DNA from: CAVVFX01 sp963747535
Lineage (GTDB): Bacteria > Acidobacteriota > Terriglobia > Bryobacterales > Bryobacteraceae
Length of the DNA: 64,000 nt
Direction of reading: 5' to 3'
NCBI GenBank assembly: GCA_963747535.1
Contig: CAVVFX010000012.1
Span: 62,001-126,000 of the forward strand
The position numbers and the translations under genes were made by a program. Shown here one piece after another: positions 1 through 8,629 of the stretch; the first letter of the stretch is position 1; each line of letters begins with the position of its first letter. The notes beneath the pieces are model-generated. The model did not search any database and was not told the origin of the DNA. It worked only from the letters and a program-made list of their open reading frames with translations.

Positions 1-5
1 CGCCG

Positions 6-41
6 TCTTCGAAGCCCCTCCTCCGAATGGGGCTTCGAAGA
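6..41. terminator. 13-bp stem-loop downstream of the SEDS-PBP gene
   Basis: Positions 6-18 and 29-41 are perfectly complementary (13 bp) around a 10-nt loop. The hairpin lies about 36 nt beyond the stop codon of the minus-strand SEDS-PBP gene. It has no clear U-tract, so it may be a terminator or 3'-end stabiliser for that operon. The role is inferred. Confidence 0.45.
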
Positions 42-77
42 TCGTACGTCCTACGCGTTCCACAAAATCGGTCAGTG

Positions 78-3000
78 TCATGGATGCTGTGCAACTCCTG
101 TGATAGTTTGGAACATGCCGAGCTTCTCCGCCGCCAGCAACAGATCGTGGGCGATGGGCGCGGCCATGGAGCCCCCATATCCGCCATGCTCCACCAGCAC
201 GGCGAACGCGATTTGGGGCTGATTTAGCGGCGCGGGGCCGGCGGGCGCATACCCTATGAACCAAGAGTGCGGCTCGCCGGCGTCCAACTGCGCCGTCCCG
301 GTCTTCCCCGTGACCGGAAAGTCGATGCCCTGCATGGCGCTACGGGCGGTGCCTTCCACCACGACGCCTCGCATGGCGTCGGCAATGAATCGGGCTGAAT
401 CGGTATCGATCACGCGGCGCAGGGGAGCCTCGCGCGCATCGCTGCCATCGTCCACCCAGCGCCCTTGCGGCATCATGCCGTCGTTCGCGACCGTCGCGGC
501 GATGCGCGCCATCTTGAACGGCGTCACCAGAACTTCCCCTTGTCCATATGCGGCAAACGGCAGGAATTTGTGCAGGTTCTTCTCAGGACCGGTGGAAATT
601 TCCAGCAGCCTGGCAGTCTCGGCCAGCGCCTTCGTTCCGACACGATAGACGCCAAGTTGCGCGAAGTACCCGTTGCACGAAACGATAATCGCCTGCCGCA
701 TCTGCAGTGAGCCATGCGCATGGTCTTTATCGTCGTCATGGACCGGCCGGTTCCAACCGGGGATCAGCGCGCCGACGCGGCCGTCCGGAAGTCGCCGGCA
801 TGCATACGTCTGCTTTGCATTCTCCGGATCGAGACGCAGCGCGGCCATGGCGGTGACGATCTTGAAAGTCGATCCTGGCGCATAGGTGCCATAACGCGCG
901 CGGTCGAGCAGCTCGTCGGTGGAGTGATGCGGAGCTTGCGCGGGGGCCGTAAATGAAGGTTCCGGCGCGTTGACCATGGCCAGGATGCCGCCGGTCCGTG
1001 CATCCATCATCACGATCGCGCCGCGCTCCAGGTGGGCTTTATTGAGATGCTGCCGTAGAATCTCCGACGCGGCGAGCTGCAGGCGCGCGTCGAGCGACGT
1101 GCGCACGTTGCGGTCCCGATTGCGCAGCCGCTCGATATCCGTATTTCCCGGAGCGTGCCGGTAGCGGATCAGCGGGGCGAGCTCATCGTAATCGCTATAG
1201 CCTTGCAGCTTGGTATTGGAGTCCCGTTCGATGAACGAGGTGTTGGTCGCATGGAAGTTCTCGGCCGTGCGCCAGTCGCCGAGAAGCTGCGCGGTTTCCG
1301 GCCCGAGCGGATAATAGCGGCTGTCCAGCCGCGCCACGTTCTGCCCGACCGGAACGTTGAGCTTCTCGAATTCGGGCCGTCTTTTTTCGATTTCCTGCCA
1401 GTCGCTGGTGGCGAGCAGAATGCCATTGCGATCCAGAATATTGCCGCGTTGAATTTCGTGGGCGAGGGAGTTGAGCCGCGGATTGTGCTGGGCGCGTTTG
1501 ACGCCGTCGTCTTCAAAAACATGCGCGTCACGCGCGAGATAGTCGCGGTCGTGGAAGACCTGATAATCGGCGGCTTTCCACAGCAGCGCGGCGCAACAGA
1601 TTGCGAGCGCGCATTCCAGCACGCGCACGGGAACGCGGAAAGGCTCGTTATTCCGTAGGCCGGACCCACGCTTTTCGTGGTCTGCCGGCTGCGAGGCAGC
1701 CTCCGGGCGATCCGTTTTTTTCGCGTCCGCCGAGATCGCCAGAATCATCGCCAGGATGATGAAGTTGGCCAGCATCGCCGAGTTCCCGGAGCTGAGAAAC
1801 GGCGACACTACTCCGGAAAGCGGGACCGCGCCCAAGACGCCTCCCGAGATCAGCAGCATCTCCATCATGAGCAATGTCGTCAGTCCGGCGGCCAGGAAGA
1901 AGCCGTATTCACTGCGGGCGCGCAAGGCGGCGCGCAGTCCCCGCGAGGCCAGGAAGGCGAAGAGCAAACCGATAGTTGCCACGCCCATGAAGCCCCACTC
2001 CTCGCCGATCGACGGTAGTACCAGGTCGGTATCGCCCGCGGGAATCATGGACGGGTCGCCATAGCCCGCACCGGATCCAAATGCCCCGCCGGAAGCCAGC
2101 GCCCACAACCCGTGCGCCAGTTGATTGCCGCCGTGAATATTGTTGTCCCACGGTCCGAGCCACATGGAAATGCGATCGACCACGGTCTTCGGCTGACCGA
2201 GGTGATACCCGACGGCGACGCCTCCCACGAGCAGGACGATTCCTAGCAGCGCCAGTGCGGCGCGCCCTCGCGCGAGCGCGAACATCGTCAGGAAAAGGAA
2301 GCCGGTCACGAGCGCGGGGCCAAGATCTTTGAGGAAGAAGAACATCGCGAGGCCAATCGATACGGCTACGAAAACCGGAGCGGCGTGCTCGAGGCGCGGC
2401 AGGTTCAGGAAGCGGAGGAAGCGCTTCTCGCGCAGGTCCCGCAGTCTGCCCCATTTGCTCGCGAAATAACCGGCGAGAAATAAGGCCAGCAAAAGCTTGA
2501 TGAATTCGACCGGTTGGAAGGGACCCAGATTGACGCGCGCGTCGCTCGTGCCTGGTCCCGTGCCGAAGCGCAGCAATCCGGCGAAGAGCGCGAACGCCGC
2601 CAGGAGCGGCGAGTATGTCCAGCGCCCGAGACGCTTGTAGTCGAACGCGGGAATCAGCGGAAGCAGCAGGAAAATTGCGCCTATCGCGACACCCTTCGCA
2701 AACTTGCCGAACTCTTCGGTATCGCGCAGTGGGTCGCGCAGGCTGATCATCAGGATCAAGCCGAGGCCGGTGAGAATGTGGACGGCCGGCAGAATCGCGG
2801 GGTCGCAGTTGAAATGGCGTAAGCGCCAGAGAAGATAAACGACCCAGAAGGACGCAAAGTAGATGGCGACCCAACGGATGAAGTCGCGGCGAAAGCCGGC
2901 TTCCGAGCGCACGATCCACATGGGTTTGAGCCGGCTGAGGCGGAGACGCGTCCCCTCTTTCGGCTGCAGCGCAGCCCACATCTTCGCCAGCGCGCCGATA

Positions 3001-3338
3001 TTCGGTAGCGGCCGGTGTTGCTGCAGATAGCTGAAGAGCTCTCTTGCCACGTCGTCGCGTTGTGCCGGCGAGGGATAAAACTGCAGGTACGGCGTAATCT
3101 CGTCAACGCTCGTCACCGTGTTGAGATTGAGCGGTGAGGTTTGCGGGACGCCGGTCTCATGCTGGCGATAGATTTTCGCCGAATAGACGGTCTCCAGTCC
3201 GCCGGCTACCACGAGGCTAGCCAGCAACAGCCATATCGCGCCGGGAAAGCTGAGCTTCCTTCGCTTGGCGCGAGCCTTGCCGTTCGTGATGGAGGTGGTT
3301 AGCTCTTCCGCTTCTTCCCAGCTTTTGGTGACTGCCAA
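78..3338 (-). CDS. SEDS (FtsW/RodA) glycosyltransferase fused to class B penicillin-binding protein
   Basis: This 1086-residue protein joins a polymerase and a crosslinker of peptidoglycan in one chain. One membrane segment (about 32-52) and a periplasmic stretch precede a roughly ten-helix SEDS domain (about 150-545). The C-terminal half is a penicillin-binding transpeptidase with all three active-site motifs: STFK near residue 825 (Ser nucleophile), SCN near 886 and KTGT near 1009. In most bacteria these are separate genes (rodA/pbpA or ftsW/ftsI). The start is TTG, chosen because AAGGAGGT lies 7 nt upstream; the gene therefore overlaps the kinase gene by 40 nt. It is last in an FHA-PP2C-kinase operon, so phospho-regulation of wall growth is likely. 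Whether it serves elongation or division cannot be told from sequence alone. The dense antisense reading frames are shadows. Confidence 0.93.
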   Translation of the reverse strand: MAVTKSWEEAEELTTSITNGKARAKRRKLSFPGAIWLLLASLVVAGGLETVYSAKIYRQHETGVPQTSPLNLNTVTSVDEITPYLQFYPSPAQRDDVARELFSYLQQHRPLPNIGALAKMWAALQPKEGTRLRLSRLKPMWIVRSEAGFRRDFIRWVAIYFASFWVVYLLWRLRHFNCDPAILPAVHILTGLGLILMISLRDPLRDTEEFGKFAKGVAIGAIFLLLPLIPAFDYKRLGRWTYSPLLAAFALFAGLLRFGTGPGTSDARVNLGPFQPVEFIKLLLALFLAGYFASKWGRLRDLREKRFLRFLNLPRLEHAAPVFVAVSIGLAMFFFLKDLGPALVTGFLFLTMFALARGRAALALLGIVLLVGGVAVGYHLGQPKTVVDRISMWLGPWDNNIHGGNQLAHGLWALASGGAFGSGAGYGDPSMIPAGDTDLVLPSIGEEWGFMGVATIGLLFAFLASRGLRAALRARSEYGFFLAAGLTTLLMMEMLLISGGVLGAVPLSGVVSPFLSSGNSAMLANFIILAMILAISADAKKTDRPEAASQPADHEKRGSGLRNNEPFRVPVRVLECALAICCAALLWKAADYQVFHDRDYLARDAHVFEDDGVKRAQHNPRLNSLAHEIQRGNILDRNGILLATSDWQEIEKRRPEFEKLNVPVGQNVARLDSRYYPLGPETAQLLGDWRTAENFHATNTSFIERDSNTKLQGYSDYDELAPLIRYRHAPGNTDIERLRNRDRNVRTSLDARLQLAASEILRQHLNKAHLERGAIVMMDARTGGILAMVNAPEPSFTAPAQAPHHSTDELLDRARYGTYAPGSTFKIVTAMAALRLDPENAKQTYACRRLPDGRVGALIPGWNRPVHDDDKDHAHGSLQMRQAIIVSCNGYFAQLGVYRVGTKALAETARLLEISTGPEKNLHKFLPFAAYGQGEVLVTPFKMARIAATVANDGMMPQGRWVDDGSDAREAPLRRVIDTDSARFIADAMRGVVVEGTARSAMQGIDFPVTGKTGTAQLDAGEPHSWFIGYAPAGPAPLNQPQIAFAVLVEHGGYGGSMAAPIAHDLLLAAEKLGMFQTITGVAQHP

Positions 3339-5320
3339 GCTTGTGACCTCCTTGTCTGGCGTGCCGATTTCTTAGCCAGCGTGACGCGCGCGGGCGGAGC
3401 AGGAGCAGGCGGCGGATTCAACTCCCGTTCGTCCTGGGCGACAATCTGCAGACGTTGCGCGACATCGTTGTAACCGTTGATCGATTGGTAGAGTTCCTTC
3501 GCCCGCGCTAATGCCTCTTTGGCGGCCGTGCGATCGTGCAGTTCGTACATTTCCTTCTGCGCTCGCAACCGGAACCCGTCGGCTTCCTGTTCGATCTCTC
3601 GTGAACCCAGCTTGTAATGACGTTGTTCGGCCTGGTCCCATTCTTCGATGGCTTTATCGAGATCGCGGAACGAATAGACATAGAGCCGCGCCAGCCCCAG
3701 GTAGGGATCCGGCGCATTGGGCAGCAGTTTGGCGGCCTTATCAAAGTTCTCCCACGAATGGATCACGCGAACCTGCATGTGCTGCCGCACCGATATCTCC
3801 GGGCCGATCGCCAGGTTGAGATCCATGTAGCCATTCACGAGCGCAAGCTTGCCTTGGACCGACGGATTGTCCGCGGCGAGATCCTGCGCGTGTTCGAGGA
3901 CGATCTGTGCGCGCGGCCAATCGAATTTCGTGGTGAGCGGTTCGGGCGAATTGCGGTAGCTGTCGATGATGCGATCGCCTTCGGTCACGGACGCCGCCTC
4001 CAGGGTCCGCGCCGCGATGCGCGCTGGAGAAAGCTTGCCGAGCCAGCGGCCCCGCGCCTCCAGTTGCTGCAGGAGACTCCAGTCGGATGCGATCTCCGCA
4101 TCGCTGAGTCGCGCGAGGTTGGTGTGGGTACGCAGCGGTCTGGTTTCAGCCCAGCGCTGGTAGTAGTAGCGGGCTCCGGTGGCGGCCAGCAGCAACCCGC
4201 CGCCGGCAGCAAACATCCATGCGGCCCCGCCCCAGGCGAGGGCGTACCTGCCCACACGTTTCGGAATTCGCACACGCAGCAGCGTCTGCCAGAGCGCATC
4301 TCTGCCAGACGGTGGCTCTGACTGTGGCGTAGCCGCAGCCGGCCCATGGTCGATAACGCGGACCGACTCGATCGTGGGATTCGACTCCGTGTTGCGCATT
4401 TCACTCTCGGCAATAGTCGGGCGGCCGTTCAGGAAGCATTCAAGATCGGCTGCAAACGCCGACGCGGTTGGATAGCGGCGCTTGACGTCTGACCCGAGGC
4501 TCTTGCCGATGATAACCGCCAGCCGTTCCGGGCACTCCGGAGGAAGCGGCCGCGGAGGTCGTTTGGAGCGAATCACATTCTCCAGCTTGCGCGTATTCTC
4601 CGCCTGGTACGGCAAGGACCCGGACACCATTTCGTAAAGAGAGATGCCGGTGGCCCACAGGTCCGCGTTCTGGTCCACGCGGGCGCTGGCCAGGCGTTCA
4701 GGAGAGCAATAGTTGGGGCTGCCGAGATCGTGATGCGTAAGATTGCGGGTCAGCGAGATGACCTTGGCGATGCCGAAATCGAGCAGCCGCACCTGGCCGC
4801 TCGCCGTCATCTGGACGTTGGAAGGTTTGATGTCACCGTGCACGATCGCGCGGCGCCGGCCGTCGATTTCGGCCTGGTGCGAATGGAGTTTTTCGAGCTG
4901 CGAGCAGATCTCCATGGCAATGCGCGCGGCCGACTGCGGATCGATGCGTCCGGATTCACGCAGGATGTCGGCGATGCTGCGACCCTCGACATACTCCATG
5001 GCCACGTAGAAGGCGTTTTCGAGTTGGCCGTAGTCGTAGATTTCGATAAACCGCGGATCGAAATCGTGCAGCTGTTTCTGGATGGCCGCGCCGCGGCGTT
5101 CGGCCACCAGCACCTGTTGCGTATAAGGATCGTTCGACTCTTCAACGACTTTGAGAACCGTGAGACGCTCATCGCGGGTATCGCGCGCCAGGTACACATC
5201 GGTCATGCTGCGACCGAGTTTGCGGACGATCTGATAAGGCCCGAAACGCCGCAGCGGCGCCGGACCATCATGGCTATCTTCGGGTTTGCGCAGGGGGATG
5301 GTTTCAGTGGGCATGGTCAT
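3299..5320 (-). CDS. Membrane Ser/Thr protein kinase (Hanks type) with extracytoplasmic TPR-like region
   Basis: 673 residues from the ATG at 5320. The kinase domain (about 25-300) has the ATP-binding Lys57 (VLK), Glu74, catalytic HGDIKPSN (Asp163, Lys165, Asn168), DFG (Asp181) and SPE. Two features are unusual: the glycine-rich loop reads LGRSMTDVY, lacking the later glycines, and HRD is HGD, making it a non-RD kinase. One membrane helix (about 360-384) is followed by a 290-residue helical, TPR-like region and a very basic C-terminal tail. In PknB-type kinases the part beyond the membrane senses the wall; here it has helical repeats instead of PASTA domains. The start was set at 5320 because the ATG overlaps the phosphatase stop by 17 nt (another ATG lies at 5314); a longer frame upstream is low-complexity and inside the phosphatase gene. 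Confidence 0.88.
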   Translation of the reverse strand: MTMPTETIPLRKPEDSHDGPAPLRRFGPYQIVRKLGRSMTDVYLARDTRDERLTVLKVVEESNDPYTQQVLVAERRGAAIQKQLHDFDPRFIEIYDYGQLENAFYVAMEYVEGRSIADILRESGRIDPQSAARIAMEICSQLEKLHSHQAEIDGRRRAIVHGDIKPSNVQMTASGQVRLLDFGIAKVISLTRNLTHHDLGSPNYCSPERLASARVDQNADLWATGISLYEMVSGSLPYQAENTRKLENVIRSKRPPRPLPPECPERLAVIIGKSLGSDVKRRYPTASAFAADLECFLNGRPTIAESEMRNTESNPTIESVRVIDHGPAAATPQSEPPSGRDALWQTLLRVRIPKRVGRYALAWGGAAWMFAAGGGLLLAATGARYYYQRWAETRPLRTHTNLARLSDAEIASDWSLLQQLEARGRWLGKLSPARIAARTLEAASVTEGDRIIDSYRNSPEPLTTKFDWPRAQIVLEHAQDLAADNPSVQGKLALVNGYMDLNLAIGPEISVRQHMQVRVIHSWENFDKAAKLLPNAPDPYLGLARLYVYSFRDLDKAIEEWDQAEQRHYKLGSREIEQEADGFRLRAQKEMYELHDRTAAKEALARAKELYQSINGYNDVAQRLQIVAQDERELNPPPAPAPPARVTLAKKSARQTRRSQAWQSPKAGKKRKS

Positions 5321-6395
5321 CCGGAGCTGGCGTAGATTGTCCCGCTTGCGGGACGGCCGTCGTTGCAGTGGGGGTCGTAGGCGTGGTCGCGGGGGTCGCA
5401 GGCGTTCGAATTTCTGGGGTAGGAGTCGTAGTCGCGATCCAAGGTAACTGGACATGCATCCAAGGTGCAAATGTGGCGGCGGCGTATCCGCCGGCCAAGC
5501 CCAGGATCAGGCCCAGCAAGAGACAAAGCACTGGCAGGAGCACCGGTGTCCGGGCCCTGCGCGACGGGGAGTCCGGCGCCGGCCCTCCCCGCGCGCGGGT
5601 TGCCGAAAGCCGCTGGCGCGCCGCCGACATCCTGACCGAACGGCTGCCCAGAAATCCGCTTCCGGCCACGAATACGACACTCACGTTGTCGCGTCCCCCG
5701 GCCACCAGCGCCGCGTCGATCAGCGCCTGCGGTACGAACTCGGGATCGCCATCGTAGTGCTCCACCACGGCGAGAATTTCCGCCGCCGTGAGCAAGTCGC
5801 TCAGACCGTCGCTGCACAGCAACAGCGCCGCATCCGGCTTGAATTCCAACGCGCGAATCTGAATAAAATCGTCGCTCAGTTGACGCGGTTGCGAACCCAC
5901 GTCCGCGAAGACCTCGTTGCGCCGCGGGTGCCGCATGGCTTCGGCTTCCGTCAGTCGACCGGAGTCCTCCTGCTCGCCCACCGGCGATTGGTCGGAGGTC
6001 AGCTTGCGGATCGCACCGTTCCAGATGAGGTAGAGCCGCGAGTCCCCGACGTGGCCGACGGTAACGCGGTTCTCCTCCACCAATGCCAGCGTCAACACGC
6101 AGGACATCCCATGCCAGGAGGGGTTTGCGTCGGCGGTCTTGTGGATCACGTTGTTCGCGTCGGTGATGGCCGCACGCACGCGGGAAGCCGCTGGACCACG
6201 GCTGCTCAGGAGCGCCAGACGAATGGTGTCGACCGCCAGTTCGGCCGCGATCTCGCCTCCAGCATGCCCGCCGATGCCATCGGCCACCAGGAACACGCCG
6301 CGTTCGTCGTCGGCATAGCAGCGGTCCTCATTGGATTGGCGGACCAATCCCGGATCGGTTGCGGTAGCGGATCTCCAGCGGGCAGTGACTCCCAT
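5304..6395 (-). CDS. PP2C-family Ser/Thr phosphatase with C-terminal membrane anchor (PstP-like)
   Basis: 363 residues. Metal-binding PPM motifs are visible: NED near residue 23, DGIGGH near 40, GDSR, SDGLSD and GGRDN. A hydrophobic helix near residue 290 and a Thr/Pro/Ala-rich tail follow, the same topology as mycobacterial PstP. It probably dephosphorylates substrates of the adjacent kinase. The ATG at 6395 is chosen because GGAG lies about 8 nt upstream and it follows the stop of a 33-codon ORF by 2 nt. It overlaps the kinase start by 17 nt, so translation is probably coupled. Confidence 0.92.
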   Translation of the reverse strand: MGVTARWRSATATDPGLVRQSNEDRCYADDERGVFLVADGIGGHAGGEIAAELAVDTIRLALLSSRGPAASRVRAAITDANNVIHKTADANPSWHGMSCVLTLALVEENRVTVGHVGDSRLYLIWNGAIRKLTSDQSPVGEQEDSGRLTEAEAMRHPRRNEVFADVGSQPRQLSDDFIQIRALEFKPDAALLLCSDGLSDLLTAAEILAVVEHYDGDPEFVPQALIDAALVAGGRDNVSVVFVAGSGFLGSRSVRMSAARQRLSATRARGGPAPDSPSRRARTPVLLPVLCLLLGLILGLAGGYAAATFAPWMHVQLPWIATTTPTPEIRTPATPATTPTTPTATTAVPQAGQSTPAPDDHAH

Positions 6396-6397
6396 AA

Positions 6398-6499
6398 TTA
6401 ACGTCTCCGCCCGCTTTCGACTGCCGCGAAAAGGATGGTCAGAAGCAGCGTCACAACCGCTAGCGGCACGTGCCATGAGTAAATCTGCTGTGCATTCAT
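6398..6499 (-). CDS. 33-residue single-pass membrane peptide between FHA and PP2C genes
   Basis: The ATG at 6499 overlaps the TGA of the FHA gene in an ATGA junction, and the TAA at 6398-6400 is 2 nt before the phosphatase ATG. The peptide begins MNAQQIYSWHVPLAVV, continues as one strongly hydrophobic helix and ends ESGRRR, as expected for a membrane helix with a positive cytoplasmic end. Perfect packing between two cotranscribed genes argues that it is translated. It occupies the place of fhaB, whose product in actinobacteria has an N-terminal membrane helix plus an FHA domain; here only an anchor-like helix is present. Function is unknown. Confidence 0.72.
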   Translation of the reverse strand: MNAQQIYSWHVPLAVVTLLLTILFAAVESGRRR

Positions 6500-7341
6500 G
6501 ACCGTTGCTCAAACTGCATTTTGATCTGATCGGCCAGTGCGATGGTAGCCTTTGGCGGCAGGGTTTCTTCGATATCCCGCACTAGTTTGCGTCCATCGAC
6601 CGCGGTGCCGTTCATGCTGCGGTCGACAATGAAAAAGCGATTGCGTCCCGGATCGCGGCGCAGGCGCAGGTGTTCGCGGGAGATCTCTTCATCGCTGTAA
6701 AGCGCGAGATCAACGATGCGTCCATCGCCGCCCCGGCCGATGCTGACTTCGTCTTGCGTCACCAGATAGAGTTGAGGACCGGAATCGTCTTCATATCGAA
6801 TCTCGGCATACACGCGCTCGGGGACCGGGTGAGCGGGTTCGCTGTCGCGATTCACCTGAGCCGGTTGGGCAAAGGCATCGAGCCTGGCCGTCTGCACGCT
6901 GGGTTCGCGTTCAATGAGGGTCGTGCGAACACCGTGAAATCCCGGGCGCGGCGTTTCGGCGAGCTCCGAGTGGATCTCCACATCCCCGAGCGGCACGCTT
7001 CCATCGTCATCCGAAAAGAATTCGAAGACAAATTCGGACCCGGCGATTTTATATTCCTTCCGATCGAGTTTGCGGCTGCGAAATCCAAGCCCGCGAGGTG
7101 AAGGATTATTAAGCTGCGCGATACGATCCCGCAGCGCGCGCCGCGCATCGTCGCGTATGTGCGGGAAGATACCACTTAGCCGGGCATAGTCATCGGGATG
7201 CAGATAGAGATTGAAGATACACGGCAGGAGGACCGTATAGCCGAGTTCGAACTGTCCGGCCTCGGCATTGCGAAGCACCTGGTCGATGATCGTCTGGCCG
7301 CCAATGTGGGCTGGCGAACGGGTAAGGCCGCGCTGCGTCAC
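6496..7341 (-). CDS. FHA-domain protein with DUF3662-like N-terminus (FhaA-like)
   Basis: 281 residues, GTG start with AGAGGTG 7 nt upstream. The N-terminal about 130 residues resemble the DUF3662 region of mycobacterial FhaA. A linker follows, then a C-terminal FHA domain (about 195-275) with the phosphothreonine-binding pattern: GRGGD, SREH and NGT. FHA domains read phospho-Thr made by Hanks kinases, so this is the likely reader in a writer (kinase), eraser (PP2C), reader set. In mycobacteria FhaA binds phosphorylated MurJ; a murJ gene lies at 15638-17287 in this window. It is first in the operon, with the promoter presumably in 7342-7557. Confidence 0.88.
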   Translation of the reverse strand: MTQRGLTRSPAHIGGQTIIDQVLRNAEAGQFELGYTVLLPCIFNLYLHPDDYARLSGIFPHIRDDARRALRDRIAQLNNPSPRGLGFRSRKLDRKEYKIAGSEFVFEFFSDDDGSVPLGDVEIHSELAETPRPGFHGVRTTLIEREPSVQTARLDAFAQPAQVNRDSEPAHPVPERVYAEIRYEDDSGPQLYLVTQDEVSIGRGGDGRIVDLALYSDEEISREHLRLRRDPGRNRFFIVDRSMNGTAVDGRKLVRDIEETLPPKATIALADQIKMQFEQRS

Positions 7342-7557
7342 TCAAGGACACCTCTAGAGAATGTACTCGCGATGTCTCCGGATGGTTTCAACCGGAACGC
7401 GAGCGAAGGGCGCGGAAAGGGAATCATAACAGAAATTAATGTAAGTGAACAGCCGGGTGCTCTTGATTACTTGTTAAGAACGTTAAAATGTAAGAGCGAC
7501 CGAGGGTCGCTTGCGGACGAAGGCGTCCCCCCACAAAGTTCTTTCGGCGGGATAATA

Positions 7558-8007
7558 ATGGTATTGAACATGTCTCACCGTTTCCAGAATTTCCTGTTTT
7601 CCGGTTTGATTGCATTCTGCGCGACGGCTTCCTGTCCCGCACAGTCCAAGGACTCGAAAGATTCGAAGGAACCAGCCACTCAGTCGCAGCCTAAAGAGTC
7701 CGAACCGCCGGAAGAGGATGAGTCTGCCAAGCCCAAAGAGTACGCGTTCAACCCGCTGCAGGCCGAAAAGGAAGTCACCGTTGGCCTCTTCTACATGAAA
7801 AAGGGCAGTATTGCCGCAGCCGTCGCGCGATTCACCGAGGCCACCAAATGGAATCCTACGTACGCCGAAGCTTATCTCAGGCTGGGTGAGGCCGAAGAGA
7901 AATTCAAGGATCCCAAAGCGGCGAAAGAAGCCTATTCCAAGTATCTGCAATTAGCGCCCGAAGCCAAGAACGCCGCCGAGATAAAAAAGAAACTCGCCAA
8001 AATGTAA
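7558..8007 (+). CDS. Small exported TPR protein
   Basis: 149 residues from the ATG at 7558, with GGCGGG a few bases upstream; an in-frame ATG at 7570 is an alternative. An N-terminal hydrophobic signal (about 8-28) ends in ATASC-PAQS. A cysteine there could suggest a lipoprotein, but the lipobox is poor. A charged linker rich in Lys, Glu, Ser and Pro follows, then two TPR units (about 75-145), e.g. a segment ending KWNPTYAEAYLRLGEAEEKF. Likely a periplasmic scaffold. It is transcribed divergently from the FHA operon with 216 bp between them. No specific partner can be named. Confidence 0.75.
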   Translation: MVLNMSHRFQNFLFSGLIAFCATASCPAQSKDSKDSKEPATQSQPKESEPPEEDESAKPKEYAFNPLQAEKEVTVGLFYMKKGSIAAAVARFTEATKWNPTYAEAYLRLGEAEEKFKDPKAAKEAYSKYLQLAPEAKNAAEIKKKLAKM

Positions 8008-8105
8008 GTTACCGTAAGACGAGTGGCTTACTTTACCGTGTATGTGATCCACCTGGGAAACCCAGGCGACATACCCACCGTTGGACTCTTCAGCGGAACA
8101 CGGAC

Positions 8106-8588
8106 TCAGACGCCCAAGGCTGCGCCTGGATATGCGGTGACCTCGGGACGGCGCAGGATATGGTCCACGTGGTGTTGCATGTGGGCCACATAGTCCACGA
8201 TGAGGAACTGCAAAGTAACTGGTTGGCTATCGCCGACACGGCACTGCGTATTCAGCTTATCATCCGGTATCCTGGCGACGACTTGAACCAGTAAAGTGTT
8301 GTACCGTCGCCAGAATTCCACCAGATCGGACCAGCTCAAATCCTGGTAGCCATGTAACGAAACCGAGCCGTTCTGGTCATAGGAAGGGCCATGAAACTCC
8401 GCCTCCAGAGCGGCTCGCACAAAACGCAGATGATTGTTCGAGGCGGAATCGATGAGGTGTCCGAGTTCTTCTTTGCGGGACCAGGCGCCCGCCATCTTCA
8501 CCCCGGCGTCCCGCTCGGGTACCGACAGCAAATTAGGAAGTTCGCCGTCGATGGTCCTCTTCAGTAGTTGAGACAGTTCAAAGGGCAT
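8106..8588 (-). CDS. DinB-like four-helix metal-binding protein
   Basis: 160 residues. The fold resembles the DinB/YfiT superfamily: an early His in ELGHLIDSASNNH and a C-terminal AHMQHHVDHIL, positions that bind a divalent metal in this family. Members include thiol-dependent transferases and stress-induced proteins of unknown role. The ATG at 8588 is preferred because the family typically starts close to the first helix; a start 10 codons upstream is possible. It stands alone between convergent and codirectional neighbours. Confidence 0.75.
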   Translation of the reverse strand: MPFELSQLLKRTIDGELPNLLSVPERDAGVKMAGAWSRKEELGHLIDSASNNHLRFVRAALEAEFHGPSYDQNGSVSLHGYQDLSWSDLVEFWRRYNTLLVQVVARIPDDKLNTQCRVGDSQPVTLQFLIVDYVAHMQHHVDHILRRPEVTAYPGAALGV

Positions 8589-8629
8589 GGCAACAGTATG
8601 ACCTCGTTGACCCGCCAATTGGCGGCTGA

